Assembly (NCBI RefSeq): GCF_000260985.4
Contig: NC_017857.3
Span: 434,001-498,000 of the forward strand
Origin: Methylophaga nitratireducenticrescens
Lineage (GTDB): Bacteria; Pseudomonadota; Gammaproteobacteria; Nitrosococcales; Methylophagaceae
Direction: 5' to 3'
DNA length: 64,000 nucleotides
Below are positions 29,439-38,566 of this stretch, piece by piece. Made by a program: the position numbers and the translations under genes. The notes below the pieces were generated by a model, which searched no databases, was not told the origin of the DNA, and saw only the letters and a program-made list of their open reading frames with translations. How positions within the stretch are numbered: the first letter of the stretch is position 1; each line of letters opens with the position of its first letter.

Positions 29439-29933
29439 ATGACACTTACTGCATCTATAGATCTTTTCGCCAGATGGCTACATCTGATGGGCATACTTGT
29501 ATGGATGGGCCATAATTATGCCAATGTGATCCAAAATCCTCGGTTTAAACCGGCACAACCCAGCGACCCTGGATCAATGCTGGCCGCAATGCAACGCGAA
29601 CACGGCACTTTCCGTTATGCCTCACTGGTAGTCTTGGCTACAGGCGTTTATATGCTGTGGTATAGAGGCTTATTAATGGATGCTTTAACGCTATCAGATT
29701 CAGCTTTATACATTGGCATAGGGGTCTGGTTGGGAATTATCATGGTTCTCAATTTATGGTTTGTTCTTTGGCCACATCAGAAAAAAGTTCTTGGTTTTGT
29801 TCCTGCTGAGGATAATGAGCGTATTCGTTGTTCTCGCATCACTTTTCTATCCTCTAGAACAAACTCTGTCCTTTCAGTGTTCACCTTGTTTTTCATGATT
29901 GCCGGTGCTCACGGATTAATTTTGTTTTCCTAA
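29439..29933 (+). CDS. Integral membrane protein resembling the PuuD (urate oxidase N-terminal) membrane domain
   Basis: A 164-residue protein with about four helices. The ATG at 29439 has GGAG five bases before it. The start FARWLHLMGILVWMGHNYANVIQNP and the middle REHGTFRYASLVVLATGVYMLW resemble the membrane domain of PuuD-like proteins, which are usually fused to a cytochrome c domain that is missing here. Membrane histidines (H in WLHLMG, H in WMGHNY, H in REHG) could bind haem. Position between pqqE and the aminotransferase suggests an electron-transfer role for the pathway; that is inference. Confidence 0.6.
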   Translation: MTLTASIDLFARWLHLMGILVWMGHNYANVIQNPRFKPAQPSDPGSMLAAMQREHGTFRYASLVVLATGVYMLWYRGLLMDALTLSDSALYIGIGVWLGIIMVLNLWFVLWPHQKKVLGFVPAEDNERIRCSRITFLSSRTNSVLSVFTLFFMIAGAHGLILFS

Positions 29934-29949
29934 GCAGAGCTATCTCACT

Positions 29950-31050
29950 ATGTATAATTTTTCTGCTGGCCCGGCTCAGCTTCCCAAAGAAATATTAAAT
30001 AAGGCTAAAGAAGATCTGCTGGATTGGCATGGCTCTGGTATGTCAGTAATGGAGATGCCCTTTACCTCGGATGAATATAAAGCTATCAGTGAGAGAGCCC
30101 ACAACGATCTGCGTAAATTGATAAACCTGCCGGATGATTATCATATTTTGTTTCTACAAGGTGGGGCTTATGCCCATTTTGCCCTTGTCGCTATGAATTT
30201 ATTGGGTCAGAAACAAACCGCTGATTACATACAGACGGGTCATTGGTCGACACGAGCGTTGAATGAAGCCAGACGGTATGGCGATATCAATATAGCCGCC
30301 AGTTCTGTGTCTTCAGGTTTTAACCGCATTCCTCCCTATGAGCAGTGGCAACTGAACCCGGAGGCGGCATATTGTCATATCACCACCAATGAGACCGCTA
30401 ACGGGGTTCAGTTTCATGATATTCCCAAGCTACCCATCCCTCTGGTGGCAGATGTCACTTCTGATTTTTTGACCCGCCAATTGGACGTTTCACAATTTGG
30501 TCTTATCTATGCCAGTGCTCAGAAAAATATTGGACCAACGGGATTAACGATCGTCATTATCCACAACACGCTATTGAATCAAGCAATGGAAATGGTGCCG
30601 ACAGTCTTTAACTATGGCCGTCAGGCAAGCAACAACGGGCGAGTTAATACTCCACCGACTTACAGCGTCTATATCGCCGGATTGATGTTCTCATGGCTGC
30701 TAGAGCAAGGTGGAATAAAAGCAATAGAACAAGCCAATCAGCATAAAGCTCAGCGACTTTACGAATTCATCGACAATAACAGTTTTTATCAATGCTCTGT
30801 TGATCCATCTGCACGCTCTATCGTCAATGTTTGTTTTGAATTAACCGATATGAGCCGGACAGAAGACTTTCTCAGTGAGGCGAGTAAAAAAGGCTTTGTT
30901 AACCTAAAAGGGCATGGCATTCGAGGCGGAGTTCGGGTCAGCCTTTATAATGCAATGCCCATTGAGGGTGTTGATGCTTTGGTTGCTTTTATGAAAACTT
31001 ATTCGGCCAGCCAATCCCAAACACGGTTGAAAAAATCTTTCCATGGATAA
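29950..31050 (+). CDS. SerC-like class V aminotransferase with altered substrate site
   Basis: A 366-residue PLP enzyme clearly of the phosphoserine aminotransferase family, from YNFSAGPAQLPKEIL to RVSLYNAMPIEGV. The PLP lysine is K192 in SAQKNIGPTG. Against my recollection of E. coli SerC, the substrate-phosphate motif SHRGKEF is replaced by PFTSDEY (residues 37-43), the Arg in GGGRGQF by Tyr74 in GGAYAHF, and the HR pair in KGHRVVGG by HG. The carboxylate-binding Arg in GGVRVS remains. An amino acid or keto acid without a phosphate group is therefore the likelier substrate. It follows the membrane protein after 16 bases. Confidence 0.8.
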   Translation: MYNFSAGPAQLPKEILNKAKEDLLDWHGSGMSVMEMPFTSDEYKAISERAHNDLRKLINLPDDYHILFLQGGAYAHFALVAMNLLGQKQTADYIQTGHWSTRALNEARRYGDINIAASSVSSGFNRIPPYEQWQLNPEAAYCHITTNETANGVQFHDIPKLPIPLVADVTSDFLTRQLDVSQFGLIYASAQKNIGPTGLTIVIIHNTLLNQAMEMVPTVFNYGRQASNNGRVNTPPTYSVYIAGLMFSWLLEQGGIKAIEQANQHKAQRLYEFIDNNSFYQCSVDPSARSIVNVCFELTDMSRTEDFLSEASKKGFVNLKGHGIRGGVRVSLYNAMPIEGVDALVAFMKTYSASQSQTRLKKSFHG

Positions 31051-31065
31051 CAGATCATAGATCAG

Positions 31066-31938
31066 ATGGCGGCGAACTATACAAGTTATCAATACAAACG
31101 AGCCTATTTAATCGCACATATACTTAGCCGGATAAACAGGTTTTTTCCACATTCACCGCTATCGTCCGCAACTGTAGAAATAATGGGGATACGTTTTCCT
31201 AATTCGGTGGGACTTGCCGCTGGCTTTGACCGGTATGCCAGATTTTTGCCTTATACTCAACGGGTAGGCTTTGGCTTTATTGAAATTGGCACTATTAATG
31301 TAAATGCGTCAAAAACGCCTGACAGTGCCGTCCTGGCAACATTAGATAACCTGAAAAAAGCTACGAAGTACTCCAAAAACAGTGTGCAACGCCGGGGAAT
31401 CAGTCTGGGCAGTCTTCACGATGGATTAACGAAACAAACGGAAGCCGACTTTGCAAACGGCATGATGTTATTTTGGCCGTACGCGGATTACCTTGTCATT
31501 AATTTGAGCCGACCGAATAGCCCCACACGAAATCCTTCTCTTGAACCCAAAGCGTTAACGTCATTTTTAACTAATATCAAGCGCGATCACAGCCAATTTG
31601 CTTCGGAATTTCGCCGTTACGTGCCGATCGTGGCAAAAGTTGCTATCGACCACGAGTGTAATGAGCATATTCCTGAAATCCTGTTATCGTTAAAAGCGCA
31701 GCAGTTTGATGGTGCAGTAATTGCTTTTGAGAATTGGCCAGATATCAGTCGGGTAGCAGACTATGTGAGTCAATTAAAATCGACGAATGAAGATTTTCCA
31801 TTAATTGTCGTTGGAGGCATACGATCTTGCGATGATATTGAGCAATTGATGGCAGCTGGCGCATCCCTGGTCCAGGTTTTTAGTAGCTTGATAACGCAAG
31901 GTCCATTACGAATGCAAAAAATGATTTCAAATTATTGA
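31066..31938 (+). CDS. Dihydroorotate dehydrogenase-fold flavoprotein with altered active site
   Basis: A 290-residue protein with the class 2 dihydroorotate dehydrogenase fold, shorter than the usual about 336. FMN-site segments remain: SVGLAAGFDRYARF, GFIEIGTINV, VAKVAID, IVVGGIRS and GASLVQVFSSLITQGP. The catalytic Ser of NxSSPN is Arg149 (NLSRPNSP), the orotate-binding Asn of the NRMGFNN loop has no counterpart, and the Asn-Thr pair after VIA is Phe221-Glu222. It should not make orotate. The N-terminal 40 residues still look like the membrane-associating helices of the quinone-linked class. It is the last gene of the pqq-linked run, ahead of the IS5 element. Confidence 0.75.
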   Translation: MAANYTSYQYKRAYLIAHILSRINRFFPHSPLSSATVEIMGIRFPNSVGLAAGFDRYARFLPYTQRVGFGFIEIGTINVNASKTPDSAVLATLDNLKKATKYSKNSVQRRGISLGSLHDGLTKQTEADFANGMMLFWPYADYLVINLSRPNSPTRNPSLEPKALTSFLTNIKRDHSQFASEFRRYVPIVAKVAIDHECNEHIPEILLSLKAQQFDGAVIAFENWPDISRVADYVSQLKSTNEDFPLIVVGGIRSCDDIEQLMAAGASLVQVFSSLITQGPLRMQKMISNY

Positions 31939-31959
31939 ACAAAACCATGAATAACCTTA

Positions 31960-32840
31960 GGGCTTGTTGATCTTTGATGGTTATTTTTTGAGCAGCATGG
32001 TGACTCGGTATAATGCGTTTCACAACAAACAAAAATTACACCAAATCACCATGCCAAGACTTATGTTAACCGACCAACGGTGGCAAACGCTATCCAGACT
32101 GATGTATCAAAGTGGCCGTATCTACAACAAACCCGAGCACAGAATGACGCTCGAAGGGATCTTGTACCGAATGCGAACCGGCTGCCCTTGGCGGGATTTA
32201 CCCCGAGAGTTTGGGCAATGGAGTACCGTTTTCCGACGATTTAACTTATGGTCGAAGAAAGGTCTATTGGAAAGGCTATTTAAAGCATTATCGCGCAGCA
32301 CGGACATGGAATGGTTGTTCATTGATGGCAGTATCGTCAAAGCCCACCAACATAGCTCTGGCGCAGCCTCTCCCAAAGGTGAAGCGATAGGTCAAAGCCG
32401 GGGCGACCATTCCACCAAAATCCATTTGGCGGTGGGGAGTTATGGTCTGCCAGTCCATGTCGAGTTATCAGGCGGTCAGGTCAATGATATCGTCCATGCT
32501 CAAAGCCTGATGGATGCCGTTTGCGCCGCTGACAAGGTGATTGCTGACAAAGGCTATGATAGTGAAGTCTTCAGGAATGAAATCGAAAGGCAAGGCGTAA
32601 AACCAGTCATTCCTCGACGTAAACATAGCCGTGTTGGCAATGAAAACATGGACTGGAGTTTGTATCGGTATCGACATCTGGTTGAGAATGCCTTTGCCAG
32701 AATCAAGCATTTCCGGGCGATTGCAACGCGTTACGAGAAGCTCGAACGGAATTATTACAGCATGCTCATGCTGGCGTTTACTATGATGTGGCTGCCAATG
32801 TGGGTTGATTAATTTTTGTACAGCAAAGATCAATAGCGGC
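31960..32840 (+). mobile_element. IS5-family insertion sequence
   Basis: The element of about 0.88 kb has imperfect terminal inverted repeats: TTGATCTTTG at 31967-31976 and its complement CAAAGATCAA at 32824-32833, each preceded by a less conserved GGC-rich end. The outer limits are approximate and I cannot fix the target duplication. It separates the pqq-linked gene run from nosR and probably inserted there recently, since its transposase is intact. Confidence 0.7.
32051..32812 (+). CDS. IS5-family DDE transposase
   Basis: A 253-residue transposase. The ATG at 32051 (MPRLMLTDQRWQ) is preferred; the frame is open from a TTG at 31964 in the terminal repeat. DDE residues are visible as FIDGSIVKAH, VIADKGYDSE and HLVENAFARIKHFR. 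The N-terminal YRMRTGCPWRDLPREFG is typical of the family. No frameshift or stop is present, so it may be active. Confidence 0.9.
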   Translation: MPRLMLTDQRWQTLSRLMYQSGRIYNKPEHRMTLEGILYRMRTGCPWRDLPREFGQWSTVFRRFNLWSKKGLLERLFKALSRSTDMEWLFIDGSIVKAHQHSSGAASPKGEAIGQSRGDHSTKIHLAVGSYGLPVHVELSGGQVNDIVHAQSLMDAVCAADKVIADKGYDSEVFRNEIERQGVKPVIPRRKHSRVGNENMDWSLYRYRHLVENAFARIKHFRAIATRYEKLERNYYSMLMLAFTMMWLPMWVD

Positions 32841-33073
32841 TAGTAAAATAATCCTCCATGGATTCCTGACTTTTAACGCTGTGTTCACAAAATGTTCAGG
32901 TATCAAAATTTATTCAACCAATCGCTTTACTAACCGTATGTTTATTGCAGCTGGATTTAGCGAATTGATATAAGGAATACACTTTACTTTGATTTTTATC
33001 TTCATCAAACAATCAGGAGGGTAAAAGTGTTTTTTTGTGTAATTTTGTCGAAGAAAACGAGTAGAATAGCGCT

Positions 33074-35236
33074 ATGCTGAAAAAGATTTTTTTATGGTCG
33101 AATCGTAACTTTTTGCAACGGGTTCTGTTGTTATTACTGATCTTCCCCAGTTTTGCTTATTCGATGGTCCCGGTCAATTTTGATGAGCAGACAGCAACCC
33201 TCAAAGAAGCTTTTCCATCAGCAACAAAAATCAGCGATAAAATCCCTTTCGCACATAAACAGCCCGAAATAAGAACCATTTATCAAGGTGAAGAAATTAT
33301 AGGTTATGCCTTTGAAACTGTTGATGTGGTGGATGTGGCTGCTTACTCCGGTAAGCCAGTTAATCTACTGGTGGCCATAGATACCAAAGGCGAAATCAAA
33401 GTTGCTCGGGTGCTTGAGCATCATGAGCCAATTCTGCTGATAGGTATACCCGAGCAGCAGCTTTTTGACTTTGCCGATCAACTAGTTGGTATGGATGTCA
33501 AGGACCATGTCATTGTTGGTCGTTCCGGTATAGAGAATGCTCACAGCATAGATTCCATCTCTGGAGCAACGGTCACGGTGATGGTGGTCAATGAAGTTGT
33601 CATGCGTTCAGCCCGAAAAGTTGCCAGTCTGCTCAATATCGGTGGCATAACTGATAAAGTAACAAAGCAAGCGGCCTCTATTAACGAGGATGTTTTTAAT
33701 GAAGCCGACTGGCCCCAATTAACCGGTGATGGTTCTATACGGCGTCTTCAGCTGAGTTATGGTGATATCGATAAGGCCTTTGAAGGCACCAGAGCGGCTT
33801 TCAAAGGTAAAGCAAATGCAGCTGAACGGGAGCAAAAAAACTTTATAGACCTGTATTACACCCTTTTGGACATTCCGACCGTAGGCAGAAACGTGCTGGG
33901 TGAGGATCAATATAATTGGCTAGTCAGTGAACTTAACCCCGGAGACCATGCCATTGCTGTTTTTGGCAAAGGGGATTATTCATTCAAGGGAACCGGTTAC
34001 GTTAGAGGCGGTATTTTTGACCGGATTCAACTCCAGCAGGATGATAAATCCATTATGTTTCGCGATAGCGATTTTTACCGGCTCAGTGATGTTTATTTGC
34101 AAGGGATGCCGAGTTTTTCCGAAATGGCTATTTTTATTATCCGTGATTCTTATGAGTTTGAACTCAGCCAAAACTGGCAACTCGAATTACTGGTTCGCCG
34201 TCAGGTAGGTGCGCTGGACGGCGTTTTTACTCGTTTTTCCGGTGATTATAGCGTCCCTGAAAAATATCTTGAAAAACCACCAATGGAAATAACTGAAGCC
34301 CAGGATGAAGCTTTATGGGTGTCTGTCTGGCGTAATAAGGTTTTTCAGATAACCGTGCTTGGTATCAGCTTATTCATGTTGTTCAGTGTGATCGTGATGC
34401 AGGATGTTTTGGTCAAGTATCCTCGATTTTTCCGCTGGTTCCGTCTGAGTTTTCTGGTGTATACCCTGTTTTTTATCGGTTGGTACACACTGGGGCAGTT
34501 GTCGATTGTCAATGTGTTCACTTTCGTTCATTCCCTGGTGAATGGTTTCAAATGGGATACTTTTCTGCTTGATCCGATCATGTTTATTTTATGGAGCTTT
34601 GTCGCCGTCACATTGTTGTTATGGGGGCGTGGAATTTTTTGTGGCTGGCTCTGTCCGTTTGGTGCATTACAGGAACTCATAAGTGAAATAGCACGTAAAT
34701 TGCGGGTGCGTCAGTTTGAATTACCTTTTGCCGTCCACGAGCGGTTATGGGCACTGAAATATCTGATCTTGTTGCTTTTGTTTGCCATTTCGCTGGAATC
34801 GATGAGCGATGCCGAGCGCTATGCTGAAGTTGAGCCCTTTAAAACCGTAATTATGCTCAAATTTCAACGTGAATGGGCTTACGTTTTCTATGCGGCAGTT
34901 TTACTAATCATCTCAGCGTTCACTCATAAAGCCTACTGTCGTTATATTTGTCCTTTGGGGGCGGCATTAGCTATTCCTTCACGGTTTCGTCTGTTTGATT
35001 GGCTTAAACGTCGCAAGGAGTGTGGTACTCAGTGTCAAATCTGTGCAAACGAGTGTGAAATTCAAGCGATCCATCCCAGCGGTAAAATTAATGCCAATGA
35101 ATGTCATTGGTGTCTGGATTGTCAGGTCACTTATCACAACGAAACAAAATGCCCTCCTTTAATTAAGCGATATAACAAACGCCACAAAATGGAAAAAGGG
35201 TTTATCCCTATTACTATTGCAGCAGAAAAGAAATAA
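33074..35236 (+). CDS. nosR: NosR, FMN- and iron-sulfur-containing membrane protein for N2O reduction
   Basis: A 720-residue polytopic protein. A signal or anchor segment (about residues 12-30) precedes a periplasmic FMN-binding domain whose SISGATVTVMVV motif carries the flavinylated Thr in this family. Five or so helices follow, then cytoplasmic CGWLCPFGALQEL and CRYICPLGAALAIP motifs and C-terminal ferredoxin-like CGTQCQICANECEIQAI and CHWCLDCQ. NosR supports nosZ expression and electron supply to NosZ. The upstream 230 bases hold its promoter, beside the IS5 element. No perfect FNR box is seen there, only TTTGAT-N10-ATCAAA. Confidence 0.95.
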   Translation: MLKKIFLWSNRNFLQRVLLLLLIFPSFAYSMVPVNFDEQTATLKEAFPSATKISDKIPFAHKQPEIRTIYQGEEIIGYAFETVDVVDVAAYSGKPVNLLVAIDTKGEIKVARVLEHHEPILLIGIPEQQLFDFADQLVGMDVKDHVIVGRSGIENAHSIDSISGATVTVMVVNEVVMRSARKVASLLNIGGITDKVTKQAASINEDVFNEADWPQLTGDGSIRRLQLSYGDIDKAFEGTRAAFKGKANAAEREQKNFIDLYYTLLDIPTVGRNVLGEDQYNWLVSELNPGDHAIAVFGKGDYSFKGTGYVRGGIFDRIQLQQDDKSIMFRDSDFYRLSDVYLQGMPSFSEMAIFIIRDSYEFELSQNWQLELLVRRQVGALDGVFTRFSGDYSVPEKYLEKPPMEITEAQDEALWVSVWRNKVFQITVLGISLFMLFSVIVMQDVLVKYPRFFRWFRLSFLVYTLFFIGWYTLGQLSIVNVFTFVHSLVNGFKWDTFLLDPIMFILWSFVAVTLLLWGRGIFCGWLCPFGALQELISEIARKLRVRQFELPFAVHERLWALKYLILLLLFAISLESMSDAERYAEVEPFKTVIMLKFQREWAYVFYAAVLLIISAFTHKAYCRYICPLGAALAIPSRFRLFDWLKRRKECGTQCQICANECEIQAIHPSGKINANECHWCLDCQVTYHNETKCPPLIKRYNKRHKMEKGFIPITIAAEKK

Positions 35237-35278
35237 ACTGAAGTCAATAAACTTGTATACCTGATCAGGAGTAGAAAG

Positions 35279-37195
35279 ATGATAGACAAAAAAGATAACA
35301 ATCTTCCGAAGATTGATACGGAAGATAGTCATGCCAGTGAGCATGTCAAAATGAGTCGAAGGTTATTTCTTGGATCCTCTACTGCAGTAGCAGGTGCTGT
35401 AGGTGCATTGGGAGCTGGCATCGGTTCAGTGTTCTCAGGTTCTACAATGGCTGATACACAAAATAATGGTGCTGGACATCATACCATTGGCCCTGGTGAG
35501 CTGGATGAATACTACGGTTTCTGGAGTGGTGGTCATCAGGGCGAGGTTCGGGTGCTTGGGGTTCCCTCAATGCGTGAACTGATGCGGATACCAGTGTTCA
35601 ACATAGATTCAGCGACTGGTTGGGGGTTAACTAATGAGAGTAAAGAGATACTGGGTGATCAACTGTATCAAAATGGCGATTGTCATCATCCACATATTTC
35701 CCTAACGGACGGTCGTTATGACGGTAAGTATCTTTTCATTAATGATAAGGCAAATACCCGGGTAGCCAGAATCCGTCTGGATATTATGAAAACGGACCGT
35801 ATTGTTCACGTTCCAAATGTCCAGGCTATTCATGGCTTGAGACTGCAGAAAGTACCCCATACAAAATATGTATTTTGTAATGCTGAGTTTCTAATTCCAC
35901 ATCCTAACGATGGTAGCGAATTTACACTGGAAAATAGCTATACGATGTTCAACGCCATTGACGCTGAAACCATGGAGGTAGCATGGCAAGTTATAGTTGA
36001 TGGTAATCTGGATAATATGGATGCAGACTATACTGGAAAATATGCCGCATCGACCTGTTATAACTCCGAAAAAGCCCTGGATTTAGCTGGCACAATGCGT
36101 AATGAGCGTGACTGGGTAGTCGTCTTTAATATCGAACGGATCGAAGCTGCTGTCAACGCAGGTAATTTCAAAACTATCGGAGATTCAAAAGTGCCAGTTG
36201 TGGATGGTCGCAAAGGGAGCGAGTTGACACGCTATATTCCGGTGCCAAAAAATCCGCATGGTCTCAACACTTCGCCTGATGGTAAATATTTTATTGCAAA
36301 TGGTAAATTGTCTCCGACCTGTTCAATTATTGCGACTGACAGATTGGACGATTTGTTCGATGATAAAATTTCTGAGCGTGATCCGATTATTGGTGAACCA
36401 GAGCTTGGACTTGGCCCGCTACATACTACGTTTGATGGACGGGGTAATGCTTACACCACGCTGTTTATTGATAGCCAAGTTGTGAAATGGAACATCGAAG
36501 ACGCAATCAAACATTATCAAGGCGAAGATGTTAGCTATATCCGTCAGAAGTTGGATGTACACTATCAGCCCGGACATAACCATGCTTCATTGACCGAATC
36601 ACGTGATGCAGACGGAAAATGGATGGTGGTTTTATCCAAATTCTCCAAAGACCGTTTTCTGCCAGTCGGGCCGTTACATCCAGAAAATGATCAGTTGATT
36701 GATATTTCTGGCGATGAAATGAAGCTTGTACATGATGGTCCTACATACGCTGAACCACATGACTGCATTCTGGTACGCCGGGATCAAATCAAGACAAAAA
36801 AAATCTGGGATCCACAAGATCCATTTTTTGCCAGCGCACGCAAACAAGCTGAGAAAGATGGCGTCGAACTTGAATTTGATAATACGGTTATCCGTGATGG
36901 AAACAAGGTACGTGTTTATATGACATCTGTTGCTCCAGTGTTTGGGCTGAATGAATTCAAGGTTAAGCAGGGAGATGAAGTAACGGTTTATGTCAGCAAT
37001 CGTGAGATGGTTGAAGATGTTACGCATGGTTTTTGTATGGTGAACCATGGCGTAAATATGGAGATCAGTCCGCAACAGACCTCTTCAATAACCTTTATTG
37101 CGTCAAAACCAGGGGTTCATTGGTACTATTGTTCATGGTTCTGCCATGCCATGCATATGGAAATGACTGGACGCATGATCGTCGAAAAGGTTTAA
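35279..37195 (+). CDS. nosZ: NosZ, nitrous oxide reductase
   Basis: A 638-residue periplasmic copper enzyme reducing N2O to N2. A twin-arginine signal ([14 protein letters not shown], residues 26-39) shows export in folded form, marking the clade I (Tat-dependent) type. The seven-bladed propeller with CuZ histidines includes [16 protein letters not shown] and GHNHAS. The C-terminal cupredoxin CuA site is [20 protein letters not shown] precedes the ATG. It lies 42 bases after nosR. Confidence 0.97.
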   Translation: MIDKKDNNLPKIDTEDSHASEHVKMSRRLFLGSSTAVAGAVGALGAGIGSVFSGSTMADTQNNGAGHHTIGPGELDEYYGFWSGGHQGEVRVLGVPSMRELMRIPVFNIDSATGWGLTNESKEILGDQLYQNGDCHHPHISLTDGRYDGKYLFINDKANTRVARIRLDIMKTDRIVHVPNVQAIHGLRLQKVPHTKYVFCNAEFLIPHPNDGSEFTLENSYTMFNAIDAETMEVAWQVIVDGNLDNMDADYTGKYAASTCYNSEKALDLAGTMRNERDWVVVFNIERIEAAVNAGNFKTIGDSKVPVVDGRKGSELTRYIPVPKNPHGLNTSPDGKYFIANGKLSPTCSIIATDRLDDLFDDKISERDPIIGEPELGLGPLHTTFDGRGNAYTTLFIDSQVVKWNIEDAIKHYQGEDVSYIRQKLDVHYQPGHNHASLTESRDADGKWMVVLSKFSKDRFLPVGPLHPENDQLIDISGDEMKLVHDGPTYAEPHDCILVRRDQIKTKKIWDPQDPFFASARKQAEKDGVELEFDNTVIRDGNKVRVYMTSVAPVFGLNEFKVKQGDEVTVYVSNREMVEDVTHGFCMVNHGVNMEISPQQTSSITFIASKPGVHWYYCSWFCHAMHMEMTGRMIVEKV

Positions 37196-37276
37196 GAAAA
37201 CCGTGGACGGAAAGTTATTTCCGTCCACTCTTTGCTCAATTAGCTACTGGTATACGAATATAACAAGAGGATCTTT

Positions 37277-38566
37277 GTGGTTAATTTAAAGCGGCGACAT
37301 TTCAAGGGATGCCAAAGCTTTCATTATTTATTAGCGGCACTTTGTTTTTTTGTTTCCTTCGACTCAAATGCTGAGTTGCAGACAAACTTGGATCAGATCG
37401 AACCGGGAGGAACCATTACCTTGCCTGCGGGAGAAATATCCTCTATGGTTCTGCGCGTTCCGAATGTGACGGTATCATGTGATAAAAATACGGTTATTGA
37501 TGCAGAAGGTCAGGGCCATGCTGTTGAAATTCTCGCTGCTGGAATTTCGTTCAGTGATTGTCAAATTCGCAATTGGGGGCAGGATCTCACCAAGTTAGAC
37601 GCGGGAATTTTTGTATCCCGTCAAGCGACAGGATCAGTTATTCATAATAATCGTCTGACAGGGCCAGCTTTTGGAATCTGGGTGGATGCAACGGCTGACG
37701 TGGTTGTGCGAAACAATTATATTCAGGGAGATGCCGGGATACGCTCTCAAGATCGGGGAAATGGTATTCATCTTTTTAATACTTCCGGCGCTCTCATTGA
37801 AGAAAACAAAATCATCCAGACCCGGGATGGCATTTATATTGAAGCTGCAAACAACAACACTATACGCAACAACCTGATGACATCATTACGCTATGGTATT
37901 CATTACATGTATTCCATGGATAATTTATTGGAAAATAATATCACTCGAAATACTCGTACGGGCTATGCCTTGATGCAAAGTAAACGGCTGAGGGTTATCG
38001 GGAACCGCTCTGAGAATGATGAGAATTACGGTATTTTGCTGAATTTTATCACCGACTCAATTTTTCTTAACAACGTGGTTGAAGGTGTTTCTCAAGGGCA
38101 GACCGCTGGATTGGATATTTCCGGTGCAGAAGGTAAGGGACTATTTGTTTATAACTCTTTGTATAACCGCTTCGAAAGCAATTTTTTTGTCGACAACAAT
38201 ATTGGAATCCATCTGACAGCTGGATCGGAAGATAATAAATTCAAAAATAACGCTTTTATCAATAACACTAATCAAGTGAAATATGTCTCTAATCGGCTGC
38301 AGGAGTGGTCAACAGATGGTGTTGGTAACTATTGGAGTGATTATCTTGGCTGGGATTTAAATAAAGATGATATTGGCGATACGGCATATGAACCCAATGA
38401 CGGTATTGATCGTTTGTTATGGAAATATCCTGACGCCAAATTACTGATCAACAGCCCATCGGTTATGTTGTTGCGCTGGGTGCAAAAACAGTTTCCGATA
38501 TTGAAATCTCCCGGTGTCAAAGATAGTCATCCATTAATGACTTTACCCGCTGAGCTCACGCCATGA
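37277..38566 (+). CDS. nosD: NosD, periplasmic beta-helix copper-site maturation protein
   Basis: A 429-residue protein with a signal peptide (cleavage after about residue 32, SNA) and a right-handed parallel beta-helix built of repeated IxxNxI-type turns (for example NNRLTGPAFGIWVDATADVV, NNTIRNNLMTSLRYGIHY, NLLENNITRNTRTGYAL). It works with the ABC transporter NosFY in assembling the CuZ centre of NosZ. The GTG start follows AAGAGGA. It overlaps nosF by four bases. Confidence 0.93.
   Translation: MVNLKRRHFKGCQSFHYLLAALCFFVSFDSNAELQTNLDQIEPGGTITLPAGEISSMVLRVPNVTVSCDKNTVIDAEGQGHAVEILAAGISFSDCQIRNWGQDLTKLDAGIFVSRQATGSVIHNNRLTGPAFGIWVDATADVVVRNNYIQGDAGIRSQDRGNGIHLFNTSGALIEENKIIQTRDGIYIEAANNNTIRNNLMTSLRYGIHYMYSMDNLLENNITRNTRTGYALMQSKRLRVIGNRSENDENYGILLNFITDSIFLNNVVEGVSQGQTAGLDISGAEGKGLFVYNSLYNRFESNFFVDNNIGIHLTAGSEDNKFKNNAFINNTNQVKYVSNRLQEWSTDGVGNYWSDYLGWDLNKDDIGDTAYEPNDGIDRLLWKYPDAKLLINSPSVMLLRWVQKQFPILKSPGVKDSHPLMTLPAELTP

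Noticed and set aside
32988-33012. TTTGAT-N10-ATCAAA as an FNR box for nosR
   Set aside because: FNR needs a four-base spacer; ten bases is wrong, so it is noted only as an inverted repeat.
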